From Euleptes europaea (taxonomy: Eukaryota; Chordata; Lepidosauria; Squamata; Sphaerodactylidae), in the NCBI RefSeq assembly GCF_029931775.1, contig NC_079321.1:6665001-6729000 (forward strand): 64,000 nt of DNA, written 5' to 3'. The notes beneath the pieces were generated by a model. It had not been told where the DNA came from. It saw nothing but the letters and a program-made list of their open reading frames with translations, and did no database searches. A program made the position numbers and the translations under genes. The number at the start of each line of letters is the position of its first letter. Within the stretch, counting starts at the first letter, position 1. Positions 45,801 through 57,800 of this stretch are shown here, piece by piece.

Positions 45801-48800
45801 GTGACGTCACATCCCGACGTCTACCAGGCAGACTTTGTTTTACTTTGCGGTTTGCCATTGCCTTCCCCAGTCCTCTACATTTTAACCCCAGCAAGCTGGG
45901 TACTCATTTTAATGACCTTGGGAGGATGGAAGGCTGAGTCGACCTTGAGCCAGCTACCTGAAACCACCTTCCGTCGGGATTGAACTCAGGTTGTGAGCAG
46001 AGCTTTTGACGGCAGTACTGTAGCTTACCAGTCTGCATCATGGGGCTCCTCATACCATACCATATAATCCCCACGTAAATATGGATTTTTATCCAACCAG
46101 CTTTTTGGTTGGTGAAAAAGGGAGAGAGGAGTTCCCTTTGACCCCCTAAATGGCTATTCTAGGGATCCATAAGACAGGGGCTTTAGGAAGGAGGAGGAAC
46201 ATAGATCCAACCCTTCATCTTTCCAGAGGTTGAGCAAGCTCTTCTGCCTCCCCTTCATTACATAACTTGCATTTCTCTCTCTCTTCTTTTTTTGAATAGG
46301 CACCTCGGGTCGCAGCTTTGTGAATTAGAAAAACTGATAGATAAAATGATGATTGCGGAGTTCTCCACCTACGCTCGCAGCGACTTGAACAGACCTCTGG
46401 AGGAGGAATGTCAAATTCTGGAAGAGGTACAATATTCCACGTTTAAAAGACTTCTTCACGGGCAAGAGCTGTTCTCTGCTGGCATAAATACGTCATCGTG
46501 GTAGACCTGTAAATAGAAAAACCCTCCGGTAACAGGCATACACATGCGCACTCCCAATGTGTGCCTGCACAGAGAGCCAGCATGGTATAGAGGTTAAGAA
46601 CAGTGGTTTGGAGCAGTGGAGTCTGATCTGGAGAACCAGGTTTGATTCCCCACTCCTACACATGAGCGGCAGAAGCTAATCTGGAGAACCGGGTTGGTTT
46701 CCCCACTCCTACACATGAAGCCAGCTGGGTGACCTTGGGCTAGTCACACCTCTCTTAGAACTCTCCCAGCCCCACCTATCTCACCGGGTGTCTGTTGTGG
46801 GGAGGGGAAGGGGTGATTGTAAGCCGGTTTGATTCTTCCTAAAGTGGTAGAGAAAGACGGCATTAAAAAACCAACTCTTCTTCTTTCTTCTTCTTCTTTC
46901 TTCTCAATGAACATCACTTACACATAAGCGCAACCCTGTTCGTTTGTTTTTCCTGCGGCTTGGTTTCTGATTTTGGTTAAGAGGAAAAGTACTAACCCAA
47001 ACTATGTTTTGCATAAAAAGGAAATGTAAAGAAAAACAGAGAGAGAGGGAGGGGAGGATGGAGTGTGCAGGGTCTGTGGCTTCTTTCCAATCTTCCAAAT
47101 AGTGGTTCCAAAGATTGTCAAACTATCAAAATCTTTTTAATCATTTTTTTAAATTAAGTATCACATTCATATAAATAAAAATAAGCACAAAGCCAGAGAA
47201 TGGCATTAAACCTCAGCTGTGCAAACAAAACAAAAAACCCTCAAAAGCTAAGTTAGAAAGAAAGCATCCTCATTAATTTCAGATCCATCATTAAAATATT
47301 AAAAAGAAAAACTAGATGCTGGCAGGGACGGGGGCAATTAAAATCCCCAGAACCATTGGTGGCTACTTCTAAAGGCATGAATGCTTTGAGAGAAAAATTT
47401 CTTAAGCATTATGTAAGGTTGTTATCCATTGCAAGTCCAGATGGACACATGTATTTGGATGCTTTGGTGTGTGTTACCGTGACAGCCCAGAGCGGGGATG
47501 CCTCCATATCAGTAACTCAGGGCAGCACACCCCAGTTGTGTGTGATTCAACCTCTACTTATACAATCTGTCCTGACAAAACTAAACTGTGTGTTTCTACT
47601 TCCTGTCCCCCATCACTGGCTGTTTGGAATGGGGAAATGTCCCGTGTACAACACTGGATAAGTTGCATTAATAAGTTGAGGAATTCCTTAATTAGAGCGG
47701 TGGACTCTAATCTGGAGAACCAGATTCGATTCTCCACTCCTCCACATGAGCTGCGGATTCTAATCTGGAGAACTGGGTTGGTTTCCCCACTCCTCCACAT
47801 GAAGCCAGCTGGGTGACCTTGGAATAGTCATAGCTCTCTCAGTCCCACCTACCTCACAGGGTGTCTGTTGTGGGGAGGGGAAGGGAAGGTGATTGTAAGC
47901 CAGTTTGACTCTTCCTTAAGTGGTAGAGAAAATCGGTATATAAAAACCAACTCTTCTTCTTTTCCTCCTCCTCCTCCTCCTTCTTTGTGCAGTCCTAAGC
48001 AGAATGTAATTTTAAACAGTATTTTTAATACTTTTGTGTACATTGAACCATTATTTACACCTTTGCTTTCTGATGGTTCACCAGAATACTTGTATCAGCT
48101 CTTAAACAAAAGCAACAGCAAACAAACTAACAGCTGCTGGTTTTCAGTCTCCACCTATGATGCAATGTACACGGTATTTTATTTTTTTAGGCGAGAGGAA
48201 ACATTGGAAGCAGGCAGCACGGATCTACCTGCATACCGGCTAGAAGGGTCCGGTTTTTGGTTCCGCCCGGATATGGGATGTCCAGATAAAGGATACTCTA
48301 CCTGTATTGCTATGCTTCAGCCACTGGTTGTACATGCCTAGAAAGGGGAAGAGGAACAGTCTATTTCTCTTGGTTCCTATAAGTAACGAACAGAGCAATC
48401 CCAAGGACAGTCGCACCCTTTTAAATCCACTTAAGTCACTGGCAGTAGAAGAGTGTAATTCAGGCTATGTGAATTTGGGTCCCATCCCCAAGATATCTCT
48501 TCATGTATATGCAAACATTCCAAAATATTCCAATATACAGAAAGATACAAAATATGGACCACTTCTGTTCCAAAGCAGAAACAGTGCAGAAAAGAAATAT
48601 GGATTTCCTATTCTGTCCAGTTTGGTATTTCATACTTTAGCATGGTGGGCCTAACTGTGTTTGGTGTTCCAATTCACTTTCAAATACTCCCTTTTTTTTG
48701 TTTCTGAATAGGACAGGCTTGTATCGCTAGTGTTTGGACTTCTGAAACAAAGGAAACTTAATTTTTTTGAGATATACGGGGATGAAATTATTATTACAGC

Positions 48801-51800
48801 AAAGAACATAATTAAGCAGGTAATTTGTTTCAGTATATGCTTCAGGTTATCAGATGTTTCCAGCTTGCTTCGTAGCTTTTCCTTCACAGTCTTGAATTAG
48901 AGAGCCATAAAAATCAATATCTTGTTGATTTATCATAGGGCGTTTTCACACATGCTAAATAATGCACTTTCAATGCACTTTTCTATAAACAGAATTATAG
49001 CACTCAGGTTTTAAAAGAATGACTTTTTGGGTGGGGAAAAGCTGACGCCCTTTTCTAACGTTTTTACAGTGTGTGATTAATACAGTATCAGAGATAGAAG
49101 AAATAGACACAGAAGTGGTCGTTAAGTAAGTATACGTCTAAAGCTTTTCATTGGTTTGGTGGGGAACTGATTAGATCATGCTTTTTTAGTTTGTTTTTTG
49201 TATGTAAATAATGAAGATTTGTCTGCAGAACTTTGTAGATGTGTGCTTTTCCCCCTTTTGTGCTCTTAGCATGATTTCTGAAATCGAGTAGTGAATTGTT
49301 TTCTAATGATACCTGGTGTCTGACATATTGGGGCACTTGTATAATAGGGAAAGGAGAACAATGAAGAGGAGTGACAGCAATTTTATTTTTATATATGTTT
49401 TATTTTTATTTTTTGTAAAATGAGTTTCCACTCCAGTCTTGTACTCCACATGAGCGGTGGACTCTAATCTCATGAACCGGGTGTGATTCCCCACTTCTCC
49501 ACATAAAGCCAGCTGGGTGACCTTAGGCTAGTCACAGTTCTGTCAGAACTCTCTCAGCCCTACCTACCTCACAAGGTGCCTGTTGTGGGGAAGGGAGGGC
49601 AACTGTAAGCTTTTTTTGAGACTCCTTAAAAAGGTGGAGAAAAGCGGGGGTATAAAAACCAACTCCTCTTCTTCTTTTGTGGTACAACCTTGTACATTTT
49701 TGCAACAGAGTAAGTTCCATTGGAATGCGTGGCAACAAACTGAGAACGCTCCCATATTTCTGAGTCTAGGACAATGACATGCCTAGGAAGTGAGATCTTC
49801 ATAACTAACAGTTACAAAGCAAAGATGGTTGAATGGACCATTCATATTCTACACAGGTAGTTAACTAAGATGGTCAAAATTTAGACGTTTTGAATCCCCT
49901 GCTGGAAGAACTAAAAACAGAAACTGTGTCTGTTTCTAATTTGTAGCTAATGGACAATTAATTTGGTTGCTGAAAGAGTGTTGCATGTAATCTGAAATAA
50001 ATATCCAGCATGGCCTTCTTGCTATAATTCTCTTGACAGACTAATTGTATATTAGTCTGCCTACTTTTCCAGATACTATTTTTAGTCCAGTAATGGATTT
50101 TAACTATCTTTTGCCTTCGTTTATAATTGCAGAAGTGTTTCTTGGCAATGGGGGGGGGGAGAGAAACCATCTCAATATCGTTTTAGCCTCCATCTTTCTG
50201 CTGTCAGGAAAAAAATATTCTCCAATAAGCCTTACTTATTTTTGTTGCCCTTGAGAGTTGTAATTGTTTTTATAGCCACATAGCCTTCAGTTGGCAGATT
50301 CCATTTTAAAGGTACGTGTTTTAAATGCTGAACAAAGAGCATCCAAGCTCTTTCATAGTTTCAAGCCCGGACATGTTTGAAATTCTGTGCAAAACCCTCT
50401 AGGTTCTGATACTAGAAAATGACAGTTCTTCTGCTGAAAATTTTTACAAACCAGGCAAATAAATTTGATTTTTATTTTTTCCTCAATCATCCTTATATAG
50501 GGTTGCCAACCTCCAGGTGGTAGCTGGAGATCTCCCACTATTACAACTGATCTTCAGGTGACAGAGATCAGTTCAGCTGGAGAAAATGGCCACTTTGGCA
50601 ATTGGACTCTATGGCATGGAAGTCCCTCCCCTCTCCAAACCCTCCCCTCCTCAGGCTCCGCCCCTAAAATCTCCAGGTATTTTCCAACCCGGAGCTGGCA
50701 ACCCTACCAACCTAATATTCTAAATCTGTGCTGTGATTCTAGTTACTGGCGTTCACTTAGCACAATAACATTGTAAGGTAGTTCTTAACCCGTTTTAAAG
50801 ATGTAGAAAGCAGAGTCTTAAGAGATGTCTTGCCCAAGGAGACTACAGCTGAGAGCTAAGATGGCGTTGAAATGGAACGGTAATAATTATCTCATGGAAT
50901 TCTCCGTAGGCTGGCTGATCAAATGAGGATGATGAATTTTCCACAGTGGTTCGATCTCCTGAAGAATATTTTTTCTAACTTTATCATCTTCCTCAAAAGA
51001 ATTAAGGTAAGAAACGTTCTGTGAATTGTCTCTACTGTCAGTGAATGATAGAACTGTAAAGGAGCCGTATTCTGTCATGCCGTTTGGACATTACATTTCA
51101 AACTGTGTCATACCAGACTGACAGAGCAATCCTACAGTCCAGCTGTGACAACATGGTTGTTTACTCTACAGAATTAATATTTATTTAATTTTTAAGAAGG
51201 AAGGTACTTGAAAAATCAGTATATGACAGTAATTCATTCAAAAACTTAGATTATTTCCAATGATACAAACTAAAATATGTATAAGTATTAAGATTGGTTC
51301 CTGAATTAATTTTATTCAACAGGGAACATATTTCTGGGTCACTTTCGGATTCAACACTATGATAATATTTCATTTTAGTCACATTTTTAATATTGTCTTA
51401 AAAGTAAAAAGAAAATTCTGATAGGTTTACTTGTGTTGGTTTGAGGCCATGTGATTTGGATGTTATTCCTCTGTTGATGCACCCCAATATCACATTAGCT
51501 TAACATCCAAATCACAAGATGTCATAGTTTCGCTGTACACTGCATTGGTCAGGCCGCACCTGGAGTACTGTGTGCAGTTCTGGAGGCCTCACTTCAAAAA
51601 GGATGTGGACAGAATGGAGCGGGTGCAGAGGAGGACAATGAGGATGATCGGGGCCTTGAGACCAAGCCCTAAAAGGAAAGGCTGAGGAAGTTGGGAATGT
51701 TCAGTCTGGGGAAGAGGAGGTTGAGGGAGGATGTGATTGCTCCCTTGAAGTATTTAAAGGGCTGTCACTTAGAGGAGGACAGGGAGCTGTTCCTGTTGGC

Positions 51801-54800
51801 AGCAGAGGATGGGACTCGCAATAATGGGTTTAAATTGCGGGCGGAAAGGTACCGGCTGGATATTAGGGGGAAATTTTTTACAGCAAGAGTTGTTCGACAG
51901 TGGAATCAGCTACCTCGGGAGGTGGGTGAGCTCCCCCTCATGGCAGTCTTGAAGCAGAGGCTGGACAAACACTTGTCAGGGATGCTCTAGGCTGATCCTG
52001 CATTAAGCAGGGGGTTGGACTGCATGGCCTGTATGGTCCCTTCCAACTCTATGATTCTGTGACAATTTACAGTGTAATCCCAGGCAGAGTTCCAGCCTTC
52101 TAAGTCCATTGGAACCATTGAGCTTAGAAGGGTGTAACTTTGCTTAGGTTTGCAGTTAATTTGGACCTCTGTTGAATTTTGCCTTTCCCTTTCCTTTATC
52201 CCTTAGAAGCTCCTTGATCGATTGATCCTGAGCAGCATAATTTTAAATCTAATGTTTGAGGGATATAAGAACTGAAATAAATCTTGTCACTGACAATGTA
52301 GCCTTGGGATCCCTGTCACTTAATAAAAAAGGCATTGTGTCTGTTGAATTTTTTAAAAAATGAACAAGCCTGAAACTAGAGACAAATATTTGACAGGTTA
52401 ATTCAAATCACTCTTTCATATTGTGCTCATATTGCATACAGGTTATGCAGTATTTTTAAAAAGATGTTCTCAACCCTACCCCACAGGGAATTCAGGGTAA
52501 TGTGCATTTTTTGTAAAAACAAGCTGTCTTTTATCCTAGGCAACACTAAATGTTATCCGCAGTGTCGTTCTCTTGGTTCTAGACAAGAACCAAAGGAGCA
52601 AAGAACTGGGAGAAGCTTCTGTGCAGAAGAATCCATCCAGGGAAAGTTCCGTGGATACAGAAGTGGCTTACCTGACCCATGAGGGCATGTTCATAAGCGA
52701 TGCCTTCAGCGGAAGAGACCTTCCATCCGCAACAGCCAATTCGGCCTCTCCAAGAAACGTTTGTCCAGACAGCGAGCCCAGCAGCAGCGACTCCGTATCT
52801 GAGTCTGAATGTGCCACCGATTCATCCTCAAGCAAGGAACAGACATCGTTGGGTATTACTCCTGTTGGAATTGAGACCATGTACGTAGTCAAGATCCTGA
52901 ACTCAGATCTTGGTCCGAACATCTGGAGACCAGAAAACAAACACAGCACTGAAACCATGATAACAAATATATGAAGATTATATTAATACCATCTATCACC
53001 TATTAAAGAGCCAGCGTGGTGTAGTGGTTAAGAGCGGTGGTTTGGAGCAGTGGAGTCTGATCTGGAGAACCAGATTTGATTCCCCACTCCTCCACATGAG
53101 CGGTGGAGGCTAATCTGGTGAACTGGATTTGTTTCCCCACTCCTACACACGAAGCCAGATGGGTGTCCTTGGGCAAGTTACAGCTCCGTTAGAGCTCTCT
53201 CAGCCCCACCTACCTCACAGGGTGTCTGTTGGGAGGAGAAGGGAAGGTGATTGTAAGCCAGTTTGAGTCTCCCTTAAGTTGTAGAGAAAGTCGGCATATA
53301 AAAACCAACTCTTCTTCTTCTATTAAATATCATAGGCAGGGAAGTGTTACAAAAATTAGACTCAGGAAACATATGGCAATCAGAACGTAACACTATATAG
53401 AAGCCTCATTATACAAAACCCTACTATACAAATATGCACCATATACAACAACTCCGATGTTCAAAGACCTCCTGCAGTCAGTAATTGCAGCCAACAGGCC
53501 AAAAGGTGTCAGATGGAAACCTGAGCTCCATAAGGCTGCATCCCATGTCTCATAAAACTCAAGCAGGGATAGTCCAAAAACAGCTGTGTAAAGATCGTAA
53601 TCAAGGGTGTGAATGAAGCCAGTGATCTGATCCGTCAGTGAAGGATGACAGATGTCCTGGATCAAGTCGTTTCATGCAGAAGCACTTCTTCAGCTCCTGT
53701 GTAAACTAACAATGTGCCAAAATGGCTACAACTCTAGCAGGACATGATACGTGCATATTTGTATATTAGGGGTTTGTATAATGAGGCTTCTATATAATGT
53801 TAAGTTCTGATTGTGATAACGTTTCCTGAGTAATTTTTGTAACACTTACCTACCTATGATATTTAATAGGTGATTGATGGCATTTATATAATCTTCATAT
53901 ATTTGTTATCTTGGTTTCAGTGCTGTGTTTTTTGGTCTGTACTGTGTTTCAGCACTGGTTGCTTATTTCACGTTGGTTCCGAACATCTGGAGAGCATCCC
54001 AGCAGTATAAACGGGAGCCGAAACTAATCTAGCAATAGGGACCAACAAGATTTTCGTGGTATAAGCTTTCGAGATACTTTGACTCTCAAAAGCTTATACC
54101 TCTAAAACAGTGGTTCCCAACCTTTTTTTGACCAGGGACCACTAGGACTTTTTTGTTCGGTGCAGGGACCCCAAGGTTCAAAATAAAAATTCTGAGAATT
54201 TGAAAATTAATCATAACTGTTAGTTAAACATTAAACTTAGAATAATATTTGAATATATTTTATAATAGAGAACTTTTAATTGAAAATATTAATTTATTAT
54301 GGGTTTATAACTTTGTTTCGCGGACCTTAATTTAGTTCTTGCGGACCCCTGGGGGTCCATGGACCCCTGGTTGGGAACCAGTGCTCTAAAAGGTCTGGTT
54401 TTCGGCTCAGTCCGGATATCGGATGTCCAAATAAGGGATACTCAACCTGTAATGTTAAAAGGCTCTTAAAACACAATTAAAAACACGTAAACGCTTTTAC
54501 AATATCCATTTAAAATAGTTTAGCCTTTAGATACCACTCCGGCCTGCATTTTCTTGACTGCCAAGGCGAATTGTACCACTCTATTAACGACATACTGATC
54601 CAAATTAGAAAGAAGGAAAATTAGTTTCTCCTTCACAGGAGAAGAGTTTATACCCTTTAGAATATCAGCAGGAAATGTATTTCTGGGCTCTGCATACAAA
54701 GGACAAAACAAAATATAATGTGGAAAGTCCTCTGGGACCAAGGTTTCACAAATACACAGATGAGCTGGGACCAAGGCTTCACAAATACACAGATGAGTGT

Positions 54801-57800
54801 TTTTACACCTAGCAACCTTCCAAAATGGCAGAAGGCATAGTTTGAAATCACACAGATATTAAAGGCATTCTAAGATTGGGGAGATAATTCACAGTGGGTA
54901 GCCGTGTTAGTCTGTCTGCAGTAGTAGAAAAGGGCAAGAGTCCAGTAGCACCTTAAAGACTAACAAAAATATTTTCTGGTAGGGTATGAGCTTTCGTGAG
55001 CCACAGCTGACTTCTTCAGAAGAAGTGAGCTGTGGCTCACGAAAGCTCATACCAGAAAATATTTTTTTAGTCTATAAGGTGCTACTGGACTCTTGCCCTT
55101 TTCTACTACTAAGATTGGGGAGAGTAATACTGGACAGATAGGAAGCTCTGTCCACAGGCCTTCTAAATAAGCTGTCTTGACTCTGCTAGCAGGGTTCACG
55201 TTAGTGTGTGGGGCTTCACAAACTCTAGTTTGCCTGGAGGCCAGCGTGGAGATACCAGTGGGTTCAAGGCTTCCCAAATCCAAAAAGCCGTCAGCCATGC
55301 TCTGCACACAACCTGAGGAGGGAGGGCGAAGAGTAACAAACTTGTGTTCATGCCCGTCACAGACAGATCTTCTTGTTCGTTGTGCCTGAATGCAGCCCTT
55401 GTCCACAAGAAGGAATGCATATATGCATAGAGGTGTGACCGAATCCTCTTCTTCCATGGTGCCGGGCTGTCTCTGCAGATATATCACGAGTAAAAAGAAC
55501 CTTCTTTGTGTTTCTTTCAGGATTGGGGAGGACATGAAATTGTCTGAACTGGAACTGGTGAGGTTAGCGAATAACATACAAGAGCTCCTTTACAGCGCTT
55601 CTGATATTTGCCATGATCGTTCAGTCAAGTTCCTTATGGCTAGAGCAAAAGTAAGTTGATGGCCTGTTTACGGTTTCCATGGACCCCCCCAGGTAAAGAC
55701 TTCCCTCAGGAGGCTGGCAGACATCATCTCGATAAGGGCCCCCCAACCTTTTTGACCCTGTGGGCACCTTTGGAATTCTGACAAAGTGTGGTGGGCGCAG
55801 CCACAAAATGGCTGCTGCAGGAGGCAGAGCCCACCACGAAATGGCTGCTGCAGGAGGCGGAGCCAGCCACAAAATTTCAGCCGCAGCTTGCATTCCGTTA
55901 CACAGTAAAGATCCCTGTGTGGTGGTGGCAGCTGCTGCCCAAGCAATGTTTTAAAAAATCTGCACAGCCAATCAAATTGCCAGTGGCCAGTCAGAAATTT
56001 TGCTGGGCAAAAGCCCCACCTGACCCTCACCCACTTTCTAAAAACACTTGGTGGGTGCCAGGTAGGGCTACCAGGTCCCTCTTCGCCACTGGCAGGAGGT
56101 TTTAGGGCCAGAGCCTGAGGAGGGCGGGGTTTGGGGAGAGGAGGGACTAAAATGCCATACAGTCCAGTTGCCAAAGCAGCCATTTTCTCCAGGCAAACTG
56201 ATCTCTATTGGCTGGAGATCTCCTGCCACTACCTGGAGGTTGGCAACCCTAGTGCCAGGAAAGGTGTCTGCAGGCACCATGGCACCTGCGGGCACCACAT
56301 TGGGGACCCCTGATCTAGGGCCACCCTAAACATTGTATGAAAACAAATTGTATGAGTTGCCCATCTTCATGGGCTCCTGGGAAATTACCCCCTAGCGTCC
56401 TCCAGATTAGGAGACACAGTGATGAGAAAGAACCTTGTCTCCTTTTTTTCCCCCAAATAATTGAGACAACTATTTTGTCATCATTGCCTTTCCCTGTAGG
56501 ATGGATTCCTGGAGAAACTGAATTCTACAGAGTTTGTTGCTCTTTCCCGACTTATGGAAACTTTCATCTTGGACACAGAGCATATCTGTGGTAGGAAGAG
56601 CATGTCACTCCGTGGTGCTCTTCAGGGTCAAGCTAACAAATTTGTAAATAGATTCCATGAGGAGAGAAAAACAAAACTCAGGTATCTTTCTGTATATGTA
56701 TTACAATACAAAGCAGAATTTATAATCCTCCCTTCTAAAAAGTAAAACTGATTATACATTGTTTTGGTGCAAAGGCGCTCATTTGACAGATGCTGTCATG
56801 CCTAGAGAAAATGGTTTGGTTTCTAACATAAATTAGATGAAAGTTCTGTTTTGTGTTAGATTATTTGTTTATTAAATTTATACCCCGCCCTCCCCAGCAT
56901 TGCCGGGCTCAGGGCGGCTTCTGACATAACAGATACAATTATTCATAAAATACGTCCCTATTAACACACTGAAAAGAAAATTTAAAACTTTAATCTACTG
57001 AATACAGACGGCACCCAACTCAACAATGACTTCCATGATTAAATGCCTCACCAAGGAGGTTGGCCAAGATACAAACACACGAACACATGAAACTGCCTTA
57101 TACTGAGTCAGACCCCCTTGGTCCAACAAAGTCAGTATCATCTAGTCAGACCGGCAGCGGCTCTCCAGGGTCTCAGGCAGAGGTCTTTCACATCACCTAC
57201 CTGCCTAGTCCCTTTAACTGGAGATATCGGGGATTGAACCTGGGACCTTCTGCACGCCAAGCAGATGCTCTACCGCTGAGCCACAGCCCCTCCCCAAGAA
57301 GGGGAGTAACCCCCCCAGGGCCCAACCCCTCTTTATAAAAGCTTTACCTACATGCATTGTGAATTCTCGATGTAAGTCACACGTCCTGTAATTCTGAGGA
57401 AGGGAGCTTTGACTCTCGAAAGCTCATACTCCAAAAATCTTGTTGGTCCCTAAGGTGCTATAGGACTCAGATCTAACTCTCCCACTGCAGACCAGCATGG
57501 CTACCCCCTGAAATTATCCTGTAAATATTATTTTTATATTTGGTTGTGCTGAATAATGTACCATTGAGTCGCAGCCGAATTACGGTGACCCCATAGGGTT
57601 TTGAAGGCAAGAGATGAGCAGAGGTGGTTTGCTGTTGCCTGCCTCTGTGTAGCAACCGGGGCTTCCTTGGCAGTCTCCCATCCAAGTACTAACCAGGGCC
57701 AACCCTCTTAGCTTCCAGATCTGATGTGATTGGGCTAGTCTGGGCTATCCAGGTCAAGGCAGAGGTGGTTTGCCATTGCCTGCCTCTGTATAGCAGCCCT

